Below, one piece after another: positions 24,172 through 32,865 of a DNA stretch of 64,000 nt. The notes beneath the pieces are model-generated. The model ran no database searches. It was not told the DNA's origin and worked only from the letters and a program-made list of their open reading frames with translations. Source of the stretch: Amycolatopsis albispora (GTDB taxonomy: Bacteria > Actinomycetota > Actinomycetes > Mycobacteriales > Pseudonocardiaceae). Within the stretch, counting starts at the first letter, position 1; every line of letters starts with the position of its first letter. The position numbers and the translations under genes were made by a program. The stretch spans positions 310,001-374,000 of the forward strand of contig NZ_CP015163.1 in assembly GCF_003312875.1 (NCBI RefSeq), given 5' to 3'.

Positions 24172-25671
24172 ATGGCTGGAAGCACGAGGATCGCGCACTG
24201 GGCCGCCAACGAGCTCTTCGACGGCACGAGCGACACCACCGCCGAGGTGACGAACCCGGCGACCGGTGCCGTCACCGGCGAGGTCGCCCTGGCCGGCGTG
24301 CGGGACGCGCGGCAGGTCATCGCGGCCGCCGCGGAGGCGTTCCCGGCCTGGCGGGACAGCTCGCTGGCCAAGCGCTCGGCGGTGCTGTTCCGCTTCCGTG
24401 AGCTGCTCAACGAGCGCAAGGACGAGCTGGCCGCGCTGATCACCGCCGAGCACGGCAAGGTGCTCTCCGACGCGCTCGGCGAGATCAGCCGCGGCCAGGA
24501 GGTGGTGGAGTTCGCCTGCGGCATCCCACACCTGCTCAAGGGCGGGTTCAGCGAGAACGCCTCGACCGGGGTGGACGTCAGCTCGCTGCGCCAGCCGCTC
24601 GGTGTCGTCGGCATCATCTCGCCGTTCAACTTCCCGGCCATGGTGCCGATGTGGTTCTTCCCGATCGCGATCGCCGCGGGCAACACCGTGGTGCTCAAGC
24701 CGAGCGAGAAGGACCCGTCCGCGTCGCTGTGGCTGGCGCGGTTGTGGGCCGAGGCCGGGCTGCCCGCCGGGGTGTTCAACGTGCTGCAGGGCGACAAGGT
24801 CGCCGTCGACGAACTGCTGGCCAATCCCGCGGTGAAGGCGGTCAGCTTCGTCGGCTCGACCCCGATCGCGCGGTACGTCTACGCCACGGCGACCGCGAAC
24901 GGCAAGCGCGTGCAGGCGCTCGGCGGCGCCAAGAACCACGCCGTGGTGCTGCCGGACGCGGACCTCGACCTGGCGGCGGACGCGATGGTCAGCGCCGGGT
25001 TCGGCTCCGCGGGAGAACGCTGCATGGCGATCTCCGCGGTGGTCGCGGTCGGCGCCATCGCCGACGACCTGGTGGCGCGGATCGCCGATCGCGCGCGGGC
25101 GGTCAAGACCGGGGACGGCACCCGGGACGCCGACATGGGCCCGCTGGTCACCCGGGCGCACCGGGACAAGGTCAAGGGCTACGTGGACCAGGCCGAGCTG
25201 GACGGCGCGAAGGTGGTCGTCGACGGCCGCCAGGTGCGGCCGGACGGCGGGGAGAACGGCTTCTGGCTCGGCCCGACGCTGCTCGACCACGTGCGCCCGG
25301 AGTTCTCCTGCTACACCGACGAGATCTTCGGCCCGGTGCTTTCGGTGCTGCGCGTGGACACCTACGACGAGGCGCTCGCCCTGGTCAACGCCAACCCGTA
25401 CGGCAACGGCACGGCGATCTTCACCAACGACGGTGGCGCCGCGCGGAAGTTCCAGAACGAGGTCGAGGCCGGCATGGTCGGCATCAACGTGCCGATCCCG
25501 GTGCCGGTGGCCTACTACAGCTTCGGCGGCTGGAAGAACTCGCTGTTCGGCGACACCCACGCCCACGGCACCGAGGGCGTGCACTTCTTCACCCGCGCGA
25601 AGGTCGTCACCACCCGCTGGCCCGATCCCAGCCACGGCGGCGTGAACCTCGGCTTCCCGCGGAACGTCTGA
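24172..25671 (+). CDS. mmsA: CoA-acylating methylmalonate-semialdehyde dehydrogenase
   Basis: A 499-residue aldehyde dehydrogenase. GIISPFNFPAMVPMWFFPIAIAAGNT with KPSEKDPSAS binds the cofactor, and FGSAGERCMAISAVV (about residue 285) carries the catalytic cysteine in the MmsA-specific context. It converts malonate or methylmalonate semialdehyde to acetyl- or propionyl-CoA. Paired with the class III aminotransferase, it would degrade beta-alanine or 3-aminoisobutyrate. The ATG at 24172 has AAGGA upstream and matches the family N-terminus; a longer frame from 24106 was rejected. Confidence 0.93.
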   Translation: MAGSTRIAHWAANELFDGTSDTTAEVTNPATGAVTGEVALAGVRDARQVIAAAAEAFPAWRDSSLAKRSAVLFRFRELLNERKDELAALITAEHGKVLSDALGEISRGQEVVEFACGIPHLLKGGFSENASTGVDVSSLRQPLGVVGIISPFNFPAMVPMWFFPIAIAAGNTVVLKPSEKDPSASLWLARLWAEAGLPAGVFNVLQGDKVAVDELLANPAVKAVSFVGSTPIARYVYATATANGKRVQALGGAKNHAVVLPDADLDLAADAMVSAGFGSAGERCMAISAVVAVGAIADDLVARIADRARAVKTGDGTRDADMGPLVTRAHRDKVKGYVDQAELDGAKVVVDGRQVRPDGGENGFWLGPTLLDHVRPEFSCYTDEIFGPVLSVLRVDTYDEALALVNANPYGNGTAIFTNDGGAARKFQNEVEAGMVGINVPIPVPVAYYSFGGWKNSLFGDTHAHGTEGVHFFTRAKVVTTRWPDPSHGGVNLGFPRNV

Positions 25672-25682
25672 GAGGCGAGCGG

Positions 25683-26996
25683 ATGACTGCGAACGCACTG
25701 AGCCCCGAAGCCGCCCGCACCTACGAACTCGACCGGCGGCACGTGTTCCACTCCTGGTCCGCGCAGTCCACAGTGGACCCGATGGTGATCACCCGCGCCG
25801 AGGGCTGCTACGTCTGGGACGGCGCGGGCAACCGGCTGCTGGACTTCTCCTCGCAGCTGGTGAACACCAACCTCGGGCACCAGCACCCGCGTGTGGTGGA
25901 GGCGATCGCCGAGCAGGCGCGGCGGCTGGCGACCGTCGCCCCGCAGCACGCCAACGACCAGCGCGGTGAGGCCGCGCGCCTGATCGCCGAGCGCACACCC
26001 GGCGACCTGGACCGGGTGTTCTTCACCAACGGCGGTGCCGACGCGAACGAGCACGCGGTGCGCATGGCCCGGTTGTCCACCGGACGGCCGAAGGTGCTCA
26101 CGCGGTACCGCTCGTACCACGGCGGGACGCAGACCGCGATCAACCTCACCGGCGATCCGCGGCGCTGGGCCAACGACTCCGGCACCGCCGGCGTGGTGCA
26201 CTTCTTCGGGCCCTACCGCTACCGCAGCCACTTCCACGCCGAAACCGAGCAGCAGGAGTGCGAGCGCGCGCTCGAGCACCTCGCGCAGGTGATCGAGCTG
26301 GAGGGGCCGCGGACGATCGCGGCCGTGCTGCTGGAAGCCATTCCGGGCACCGCGGGGATCATGGTCCCGCCGCCGGGTTACCTGGCCGGGGTCCGCGAAC
26401 TGTGCGACCGCCACGGCATCGTGCTGATCATGGACGAGGTGATGACCGGCTTCGGCCGCACCGGCGCCTGGTTCGTCAGCGGTGACGAGGGTGTGGTGCC
26501 GGATCTGCTCACCTTCGCCAAGGGCGTCAACTCCGGTTACGTGCCGCTGGGCGGGGTGGCGATCTCGGAGCACATCGCCGCGCACTTCGCCGAGCGGCCG
26601 TATCCCGGCGGGCTCACCTACTCCGGGCACCCGCTGGCGTGCGCGGCCGCGGTCGCCTCGATCACCGCGATGGAGGACGAGGGCGTGGTCGGCAACGCGC
26701 GCCGCATCGGCGCCGAGGTGCTCGGCCCGGAACTGGCCAAGCTCGCCGCCCGGCACCCGAGCGTGGGGGAGGTGCGCGGCCGGGGGGTGTTCTGGGCCGT
26801 GGAACTGGCCACCGCGGCCGCTGACGTGATGCCCGACCTGGTCGGCACGGCAAAACGGCTGGGGCTGCTGCCGTTCACCAACGCCAACCGGATCCACGTG
26901 GTGCCGCCGTGCACGATCACCGAGGCCGAGGCGCGGGACGGGCTGGCGCTGCTCGACCAGGTGCTCGACCGGGCCGACGAACTCGTCGCGCGCTGA
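25683..26996 (+). CDS. Class III omega-aminotransferase (beta-amino acid type)
   Basis: A 437-residue PLP-dependent aminotransferase. VFFTNGGADANEHAVRMAR (about residue 118) is the phosphate-binding region, IVLIMDEVMTGFGRTG (about 246) holds the PLP-binding aspartate, and LLTFAKGVNSGYVPLGG (about 277) holds the Schiff-base lysine. A C-terminal arginine region follows. It would transfer the amino group of beta-alanine or 3-aminoisobutyrate to pyruvate or 2-oxoglutarate and feed the semialdehyde to MmsA, encoded 11 bp upstream. Substrate choice is inferred from this pairing. Confidence 0.9.
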   Translation: MTANALSPEAARTYELDRRHVFHSWSAQSTVDPMVITRAEGCYVWDGAGNRLLDFSSQLVNTNLGHQHPRVVEAIAEQARRLATVAPQHANDQRGEAARLIAERTPGDLDRVFFTNGGADANEHAVRMARLSTGRPKVLTRYRSYHGGTQTAINLTGDPRRWANDSGTAGVVHFFGPYRYRSHFHAETEQQECERALEHLAQVIELEGPRTIAAVLLEAIPGTAGIMVPPPGYLAGVRELCDRHGIVLIMDEVMTGFGRTGAWFVSGDEGVVPDLLTFAKGVNSGYVPLGGVAISEHIAAHFAERPYPGGLTYSGHPLACAAAVASITAMEDEGVVGNARRIGAEVLGPELAKLAARHPSVGEVRGRGVFWAVELATAAADVMPDLVGTAKRLGLLPFTNANRIHVVPPCTITEAEARDGLALLDQVLDRADELVAR

Positions 26997-27077
26997 GGGT
27001 TGAGTGTGCCCCAGGGGCACGGTGTGCACTGGGTTCCGAAGTGATCAACCGAGGTCACTCGTAGCCCGGAGGCAAGC

Positions 27078-28754
27078 GTGAAGAGGTCACGGGCGGCCGC
27101 GTGCGCCGCTTCGGCAATGGTGCTGGCGCTGACGGGAGTGCTCGCCACTCCCGCGGCCGCGACCGGGGGACCGGTCACGCACGAGGAGAACGACCGCGTG
27201 CCGGAGGGGGCCGCGTGGACGCAGCACTACTTCCCGTCCTCGGACGGGTCCGATGTGGAACTGCACGCCGACGTGCTGTTGCCGGAGGACCTGCCCGAGG
27301 GCGGGAAGGTGCCGGTGATCCTGTCGGCGGGTTCGTACTTCGGGCATTCGGGGCAGCTCGACGTGGAGGACTGGCAGCACGCCGGCCCTTCGGCTCGGTT
27401 CAACGACTTCATCGAGGGCACCGATCTGTTCGACCGCGGGTACGCGTTCGTGATGGTCGACGTGCGTGGGTTCGGTGGCTCGACGGGCTGTCTCGACTTC
27501 GCGGGCCCGGGTGAGCAGGCCGACGTGAAGGCGGCGATCGACTGGGCGGCGAGCCAGCCGTGGTCGACCGGCGCGGTCGGCATGTACGGCAAGTCCTACG
27601 ACGCGATCACCGGGCTGGTGGGCAACAACCTGAACCAGGACGCGCTCAAGGCGGTGGTCGCGCAGGAACCGATCTGGGACCTGTACCGCAACATCCGGTC
27701 CAACGGGGTGCCGCGGTCGACCATCGTCAACGTTTCCAACACCTACAACAAGATCGCCACGCTGCCGCAGCTGCCGGACGACGATCCCCGCTACCTGGCC
27801 AACGCCGAGTACGAGGAAGCCCATCCGGAATGCCTGCTGGCCAACACCGCCGGCTACCAGACCGCCGACCCGGCGTCTGAGTACTGGCGTGTCCGCGACC
27901 TGGCCGCGGGTGCCCAGGGCAGTGACACCCCGCTGTTCGTGACGCAGGGCTTCCTGGAGTGGAACACCGAACCGGAGGCGATCCAGGAGTACCTGGAGAA
28001 CCACCAGGGGCCGCAGCGCGGCTGGCTCGGGCAGTGGGACCACAAGCGCGGCAACGACCGCACCCCGGACGGGCGCCTGGAGATGGGCCGCGAGGGCTGG
28101 TTCGCCGAGACGATGTCGTTCTACGACCAGTACCTCAAGGGCATCGAACCGCCGGTCCGGTACCCGGACTACGCCATCCAGGACAGCACCGGCACCTGGC
28201 GCGCCCAGGACAGCTGGCCGGTCGCGGACGGCACCACCACGATTTCGCTCGGCGACGGATCCTATGTGGACAACGGTGCCGAGGCCGGTCCCGCACCGGA
28301 GAACAGCTTCTTCACCTGGTCCGAGCCGCTGGCGAAGCCCACCCGGCTGACCGGCACGCCGCGGTTGTCGCTGACCGCCGAGGGGCACGGCAACGTGATG
28401 GTCAAGCTGTACGACGTCGCGCCGGACGGCACCGCGGTCATGTTCGACGAGCAGGTGTCCACAGTGGATGGTGGCGAGCTGGCCTTCGACCTGAAGTCGA
28501 CGGACTGGACGCTGCCCGCCGGGCATGCGCTGGCGGTGGAGATCGGCACCATCCAGGCCAACGCGCTCAACGACTGGATCGACACGCCGTCGCGCAAGCG
28601 GATCGAGGTGACGGGCGCCCGGCTGGCGCTGGCCACGGACGATCCGGCCGACGACGTCGCCACCGAAGGCGCTCGCGCGCCCTACCTGGACACGTACCTG
28701 GGCATCTACACCTCGAAGCTGCCGATCGGGGAGCCGGAGTTCACCCTGCCCTGA
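27078..28754 (+). CDS. Secreted CocE/NonD-family (Xaa-Pro-type) hydrolase
   Basis: A 558-residue exported protein. The signal peptide has KRSR, a hydrophobic core SAMVLALTGVLA and an ATPAAA cleavage region at about residue 29. The alpha/beta hydrolase part contains FVMVDVRGFGGSTG, the nucleophile loop VGMYGKSYDAITG (Ser about 174) and WLGQWDHKRGND with the likely catalytic histidine. The C-terminal jelly-roll (PLAKPTRLTGTPRLSLTAEGHG to the end) matches X-Pro dipeptidyl-peptidase and cocaine-esterase C-domains. It hydrolyses an ester or amide outside the cell; the substrate is unknown. Starts at GTG 27078 after CGGAGG. Confidence 0.9.
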   Translation: MKRSRAAACAASAMVLALTGVLATPAAATGGPVTHEENDRVPEGAAWTQHYFPSSDGSDVELHADVLLPEDLPEGGKVPVILSAGSYFGHSGQLDVEDWQHAGPSARFNDFIEGTDLFDRGYAFVMVDVRGFGGSTGCLDFAGPGEQADVKAAIDWAASQPWSTGAVGMYGKSYDAITGLVGNNLNQDALKAVVAQEPIWDLYRNIRSNGVPRSTIVNVSNTYNKIATLPQLPDDDPRYLANAEYEEAHPECLLANTAGYQTADPASEYWRVRDLAAGAQGSDTPLFVTQGFLEWNTEPEAIQEYLENHQGPQRGWLGQWDHKRGNDRTPDGRLEMGREGWFAETMSFYDQYLKGIEPPVRYPDYAIQDSTGTWRAQDSWPVADGTTTISLGDGSYVDNGAEAGPAPENSFFTWSEPLAKPTRLTGTPRLSLTAEGHGNVMVKLYDVAPDGTAVMFDEQVSTVDGGELAFDLKSTDWTLPAGHALAVEIGTIQANALNDWIDTPSRKRIEVTGARLALATDDPADDVATEGARAPYLDTYLGIYTSKLPIGEPEFTLP

Positions 28755-28772
28755 TCGGTACTGTGCGGTGGC

Positions 28773-29654
28773 ATGACCATTACGGCGGGCCTGGTCCGCG
28801 ATCTGTTGCGGGAGCAGCATCCGGACCTGGCCGGGCTGCCGATCCGTGAGGTGGTGGGCGGCTGGGGCAACCAGATGTGGCGGCTCGGGGACGAACTGGT
28901 GGTGCGGATGCAGCGCAGGGACCCCACTCCGGCGCTCCAGCTGAAGGAGCGGCGGTGGTTGCCCGTGCTGGCTCCGCGGCTGCCGCTCCCGGTGCCGGTT
29001 CCGGTGCGGTTCGGGGAGCCGTCCGAGCGCTTTCCGAAGCACTGGACGGTGATGACGTGGGTGCCGGGCGAGCCGCTGGACCACGGCTCGATCACCCGGG
29101 GCGCCCATGCGGCCGACACGCTGGCGGACTTCCTCCGGGCCCTCCACGGGGCGGCGCCCGCCGAGGCGCCGGTCGCCACGGATCGCGGTGGCCACCCCCG
29201 TGACTGCGCGGACGGCTTCGAGCAGTTCTTCCAGGCTGTAGTTCCTGATGACGTCGCCGCCGAGGTGCGGTCCGTGTGGGATGACGCCCTCGCGGCCGGG
29301 GTGTGGGAGGGCGCGGCGGTATGGGTGCACGGGGACCTGCATCCGGCGAACGTGGTGGTCGCGGACGGAACGCTCGCGGGCGTCGTCGATTTCGGTGACC
29401 TGTGCGCCGGGGATCCCGCGTGGGACCTGGCTGCTGCGTGGGTGCTGCTGCCGGAGGGCGGGGCGTCGCGGTTCTTCGACGGTTACGCGTCCGCGGACGA
29501 GGCGACCGTCCGGCGGGCCCGGGGGTTGGCTGCGCTGAAGAGCCTTTTCCTGATGCTCATGGGCCAAAACGGCATCCGGGGCCTCCCCGGGGGCAAACCA
29601 CACTGGGGTCCGTTGGGCCGGGCGGCGCTCGAGCGGGTGCTCAACGGTCTCTAA
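28773..29654 (+). CDS. Aminoglycoside phosphotransferase-family kinase
   Basis: A 293-residue APH/choline-kinase fold protein. VVRMQRRDP is near the ATP lysine region (about residue 48), VWVHGDLHPANVVV (about 188) is the Brenner catalytic loop, and GVVDFGDLCAGDPAWDL (about 205) is the metal-binding DFG equivalent. Members phosphorylate aminoglycosides, macrolides or small metabolites; no specific residue tells which. It begins 18 bp after the CocE-type gene and may be co-transcribed with it. Call it a kinase of unknown acceptor rather than a proven resistance gene. Confidence 0.85.
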   Translation: MTITAGLVRDLLREQHPDLAGLPIREVVGGWGNQMWRLGDELVVRMQRRDPTPALQLKERRWLPVLAPRLPLPVPVPVRFGEPSERFPKHWTVMTWVPGEPLDHGSITRGAHAADTLADFLRALHGAAPAEAPVATDRGGHPRDCADGFEQFFQAVVPDDVAAEVRSVWDDALAAGVWEGAAVWVHGDLHPANVVVADGTLAGVVDFGDLCAGDPAWDLAAAWVLLPEGGASRFFDGYASADEATVRRARGLAALKSLFLMLMGQNGIRGLPGGKPHWGPLGRAALERVLNGL

Positions 29655-29861
29655 TCGCCGCCCGACTTATCGCCCCTCGCCGACCGGCATCACCGGATGC
29701 GGAATCCGGTGGACCCGGATTCGGACTCCCTGCGCTGCGTGCCCCTCGACCGGCCCATCCCCGGGTGCTGGTTTCCTCTGTGGCGTACGGCATCGACCCC
29801 TCCGCTGAAGCGGCACTTTCCGATGATCACTCGACACCGGATACCCGCCGCGGCGCGGAGC

Positions 29862-30509
29862 TCACACCCGTCCGAGGACGCACACCGCGGGCGGGTCGAG
29901 ATCGAGGACTTCGGTTCGGACGTGTTCGAATCCGGCGTCGGTGAGCATGCCTGCCAGCTCGCCGGCGGCCACCGACGAAGTGGCCGCGGTGGCACCGGCG
30001 CAGCGGGGCTGGGACACCAGCGCGATGCGCCCGCCAGGCCGCAGCAGCCCGGCGATTTCCCGGAGCCGGGCGGTGGGCTCGGGCCACATCCCGGCGGTGT
30101 TGACCGCGAGCGCGGCGTCGAACGGCCCGTCGCCGATCGACAGGTTCTCGACCGGCGCGTGCACCAGGCGCACCCGTCCGGCCCGGACGGCGCGGCGATT
30201 GCGGCGGCGGGCCTGGCGGATCATCACCCGCGAATGGTCGGCCCCCACCACCAGTCCCCGGGACGCCCGGGCGGCGAGCGCGGCGACGGCCACACCCGGA
30301 CCGCACCCGAGTTCGAGGACGCGGTCGGTGGGCTGGACGTCGAGCAACCCGACCGCCCAGCGGTTGCGGGCCACGTTCGACGAGCGCCGCCCCATGATCC
30401 AGCCGGCGACGTGCCCGGCGGCCCCGGCCGGGCGGTGGAACTGCGCCAGCCCGCCGCGGGGACCCCACCAGCGCAGGAAGCGGGCCAGCACCCTTTCGTT
30501 GATCTTCAT
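29862..30509 (-). CDS. Class I SAM-dependent methyltransferase
   Basis: A 215-residue methyltransferase with motif I DRVLELGCGPGVAVAALAAR at about residue 63, post-I ADHSRVM, and FDAALAVNTAGMWPEP with LRPGGRIALVSQPR further on. The acceptor is unknown. The ATG at 30509 was preferred over an upstream frame because the family begins close to it. It is divergent from a MerR regulator with an inverted repeat between, so expression is probably controlled by that regulator. Confidence 0.85.
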   Translation of the reverse strand: MKINERVLARFLRWWGPRGGLAQFHRPAGAAGHVAGWIMGRRSSNVARNRWAVGLLDVQPTDRVLELGCGPGVAVAALAARASRGLVVGADHSRVMIRQARRRNRRAVRAGRVRLVHAPVENLSIGDGPFDAALAVNTAGMWPEPTARLREIAGLLRPGGRIALVSQPRCAGATAATSSVAAGELAGMLTDAGFEHVRTEVLDLDPPAVCVLGRV

Positions 30510-30525
30510 GGGCCGAGCCAAGCAG

Positions 30526-30541
30526 TTCAAGTACCCTTGAA
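30526..30541. promoter_or_regulatory. MerR-type operator/promoter dyad
   Basis: TTCAAG-TACC-CTTGAA, an inverted repeat with 6-bp arms and 4-bp centre, lies 17 bp from the methyltransferase start and ends 4 bp before the MerR start. Compact dyads of this form are typical MerR-family binding sites in divergent promoters. Confidence 0.6.
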
Positions 30542-30545
30542 GTCA

Positions 30546-30971
30546 ATGTCTGCTGCGTCGCTGTCCATCGGTGAACTGTCCGAACGCACCGGCGTGCCGG
30601 CGAGCGCGCTGCGTTACTACGACGAACTCGGCCTGGTGCGGCCGGTGGCGCGGGCGGCGGGACGGCGGCGCTACGCCGCGTCGGCGGTCCGGGACGTCAG
30701 CGTGATCCTCTTCTTCCGCGAGATCGGCTTTTCGCTGGCGGAGATCGGGCGCTTCCTGTCGGGCAGGCGGCAGGGCAGGCAGGAGCTGATCGAGCACAAG
30801 CTGGCGGAGCTGGCCGAGCAGCAGCGCCGGATCGAAGCGGCCCGCGCCGCGCTCGAGCACGGCCGTCGATGCCCGGCGAGCGACCCGGTGAAATGCGCCC
30901 GGTTCTGGTCCATCATCGACGGGCGCCAGCGCGGCCTCTCACTGGAGGAAAGCCACGCGCGAGCGCACTGA
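30546..30971 (+). CDS. MerR-family regulator
   Basis: A 141-residue MerR protein. LSIGELSERTGVPASALRYYDELGLVRPVARAAGRRRYA is the winged helix and is followed by the dimerisation coil (IEHKLAELAEQQRRIEAARAALEH). The C-terminal RRCPASDPVKCARFW has two cysteines that might sense a ligand or redox state (inference). It sits 4 bp from the dyad at 30526-30541 and is divergent from the methyltransferase. Confidence 0.9.
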   Translation: MSAASLSIGELSERTGVPASALRYYDELGLVRPVARAAGRRRYAASAVRDVSVILFFREIGFSLAEIGRFLSGRRQGRQELIEHKLAELAEQQRRIEAARAALEHGRRCPASDPVKCARFWSIIDGRQRGLSLEESHARAH

Positions 30972-31096
30972 CGGACTCCCTCGCCGCCCATCTTGGCGAA
31001 GTCTTGGCGTTCTCCTGTCCGGAGGGGCGACCCGGCCCGCCGGGCCGACCGTTCTGTTCAAGACCCCGGAGCCGCGGGCTTGGCATCATGCCGGTC

Positions 31097-31993
31097 ATGA
31101 GTGTTGATCTGTCACGCGCCGCGGCTTTCCTGGCTGGGCACGGTCGCCTGCTCGACCGGCGCCGCTTCGAGTTCGCGGTGGGGAAGGGAAGTGTCGAAAG
31201 GGTACTCGCGGCGCTCGACGGGTATCGCAACAGCGACGGCGGGTACGGCTGGGGGCTGGAGGCGGACCTGCGCGCGCCGGAAAGCCAGCTGGGTGCGGCA
31301 TTGCACGCGCTCGAGGTGTTCGAGGAGATCGGCCCGGCCACCACGCCGTGGGCACGGGAACTGTGTGACTGGCTCGATTCGGTGACGCTGCCCGACGGCG
31401 GCCTGCCCTTCGCCCTGCCGATGGCCGACCCCACTGCCTGCGCGCCTTTCTGGGCCGAGGCCGACCCGGCCGTCTCGACCTTGCAGAGCACCGCCTTTGT
31501 CGCGGGCACCGCGTTGCGGGTCGCCGCGCACGACCCGGCTGTCGCGGCGCATCCCTGGCTGGAGCGCGCCACACGCTACTGCTTCGACGCGATCGCCGCG
31601 CTGGACTCGGCACCGCACGCGATCGCGTTGGCGTTCGCCGTCCGGTTCCTCGACGCCGCACACGAGCGCTACCCGGAGGCGCCGCCGCTGCTCGCGTCGA
31701 TCGGCCGTTTTGTGCCGGCGACCGGCCTGGTGCCGGTCGAGGGCGGCAGCGAAGGCGAAACCATGCGAGCGCTCAACTTCGCGTGGGACCCGGACAGCCC
31801 GGCCGGCCGGCTCCTGGGGCCCGGCGTGATCGACGCCGAGCTGGACGCCCTGGCCGGGCAGCAACAGGAAGACGGCGGCTGGGCCGTCGACTTCGCCAGC
31901 TACTCACCGGCCGCCGCCCTGGACTGGCGCGGCTACGCGACGGTGGGCGCCGTGCTCACCCTTCGCCGGGCCGGGCGGCTGTCACTGAGCTGA
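31097..31993 (+). CDS. Hypothetical protein, prenyltransferase-like alpha/alpha-toroid
   Basis: A 298-residue soluble protein with repeats resembling the alpha/alpha-barrel of squalene cyclases: GYRNSDGGYGWGLEADLRAPES near residue 45, and QQQEDGGWAVDFASYSPAAALDWRGY near 255 (a QW-like motif). It lacks the cyclase DxDD motif, so I do not assign cyclase activity. ATG 31097 was chosen; ATG 31088 is equally possible and no clear ribosome-binding site decides between them. It stands alone between the MerR gene and the VOC operon. Confidence 0.7.
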   Translation: MSVDLSRAAAFLAGHGRLLDRRRFEFAVGKGSVERVLAALDGYRNSDGGYGWGLEADLRAPESQLGAALHALEVFEEIGPATTPWARELCDWLDSVTLPDGGLPFALPMADPTACAPFWAEADPAVSTLQSTAFVAGTALRVAAHDPAVAAHPWLERATRYCFDAIAALDSAPHAIALAFAVRFLDAAHERYPEAPPLLASIGRFVPATGLVPVEGGSEGETMRALNFAWDPDSPAGRLLGPGVIDAELDALAGQQQEDGGWAVDFASYSPAAALDWRGYATVGAVLTLRRAGRLSLS

Positions 31994-32012
31994 GCATCGC
32001 GAGGCGAATAGG

Positions 32013-32027
32013 GTTCCCTTAGGGAAC
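32013..32027. promoter_or_regulatory. GTTCCCT-T-AGGGAAC palindrome upstream of VOC operon
   Basis: A perfect inverted repeat with 7-bp arms and a 1-bp centre lies 50 bp before the VOC-protein start and is followed by AT-rich DNA. It looks like a promoter-overlapping operator; the cognate regulator is not evident in the neighbourhood. Confidence 0.5.
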
Positions 32028-32077
32028 TAAGCCTGCTACCTTCCTCATCGGCTCTTCAAGGAACTCTGGGGGATGCG

Positions 32078-32536
32078 ATGACCTTCGTCAGGCACTTCGA
32101 CCACGTCGGTATCACCGTCGCCGACCTCGACGCGGCGACGGCGTTTTTTGTCGGCCTCGGTTTGGAGGCCGATCGGAAGATGGCGGTCGAAGGTGAGTTC
32201 CTGGACACCGTGATCGGCATGACCGGGGCTCGTACCGAGATCGTCATGCTGCGGCCGCCTGGCGGGGGTACGACGCTGGAGCTGTCGAGCTTCACGCGGC
32301 CGGAGCACCTGCCGGGTTCTCCGGCCGCGCCGGCCAACGAGCTGGGGCTGCGCAATGTGGCTTTCGAGGTGCATGATCTCGACGCTGCCGTCGAGCACGC
32401 CGCGGCCGAAGGGTACGGCCTGGTGGGCGGCATCGGCGAATACGAGGGCGCGTGGCGGATGGCCTACGTCCGCGGGCCCGAAGGAATCATCGTGTCGCTG
32501 GCCGAGCGCATCGGGAAGCAGGGGAACGAGCGATGA
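32078..32536 (+). CDS. VOC-family protein (glyoxalase/dioxygenase fold)
   Basis: A 152-residue vicinal-oxygen-chelate protein. FDHVGITVADLDAATAFFVGLGL gives the first metal-ligand His, LRNVAFEVHDLDAAVEHA the second, and AYVRGPEGIIVSLAERIG the C-terminal glutamate region. It may be an isomerase, lyase or dioxygenase acting on a small ketone or diol. Its stop overlaps the next start, which overlaps the MaoC start in turn, so the three proteins should be made together. Confidence 0.85.
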   Translation: MTFVRHFDHVGITVADLDAATAFFVGLGLEADRKMAVEGEFLDTVIGMTGARTEIVMLRPPGGGTTLELSSFTRPEHLPGSPAAPANELGLRNVAFEVHDLDAAVEHAAAEGYGLVGGIGEYEGAWRMAYVRGPEGIIVSLAERIGKQGNER

Positions 32537-32865
32537 GCGTGACCGACGAACAGATTCAGGCGCTGGTGGCGACCGCGAAGCCCTACAGCCTGGCACTGCT
32601 GCACTGGGGGCCGGAGCGGGCCATGGACGGCGCGGACGCGATCGAGCTCGAACACCAGCGGCGCATGGTGTCGCTGCGTGCCGACGGGGTGATCGCGGTC
32701 CTGTGCCCGGTCGGTTCCGGCACCATCGCGGGTGTCGCGATCATGACCGTGCCGGCTGACGAAGCCGAGAAGATCATGGCCGGTGACCCCTGCGTGCAAG
32801 CCGGGATGATGCGGTGCGAGGTACACTCGTGCCACGGATTCCCGGGAGATACCCTCCCCGCATGA
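32533..32865 (+). CDS. YCII-related small protein
   Basis: A 110-residue protein. PYSLALLHWGP at the start, EHQRRMVSLRADGVIAVLCPVG in the middle and AEKIMAGDPCVQAGMMRCEVHSCHGFPG near the end fit the dimeric ferredoxin-like YCII fold, in which the aspartate of GDP is the conserved acidic residue. The family's function is poorly known; some members act in ring-cleavage pathways. ATGA overlaps on both sides tie it to the VOC and MaoC genes. Confidence 0.75.
   Translation: MSVTDEQIQALVATAKPYSLALLHWGPERAMDGADAIELEHQRRMVSLRADGVIAVLCPVGSGTIAGVAIMTVPADEAEKIMAGDPCVQAGMMRCEVHSCHGFPGDTLPA

Noticed and set aside
27006..27020. GTGCCCC-A-GGGGCAC palindrome after the aminotransferase gene
   Set aside because: A one-base centre cannot form a good terminator hairpin, and 7-bp GC palindromes are not rare at this GC content; no regulator context.
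28773..29654. Naming the APH-fold gene as an aminoglycoside resistance gene
   Set aside because: Only the kinase core motifs are visible; many such proteins act on other substrates and there is no supporting context.
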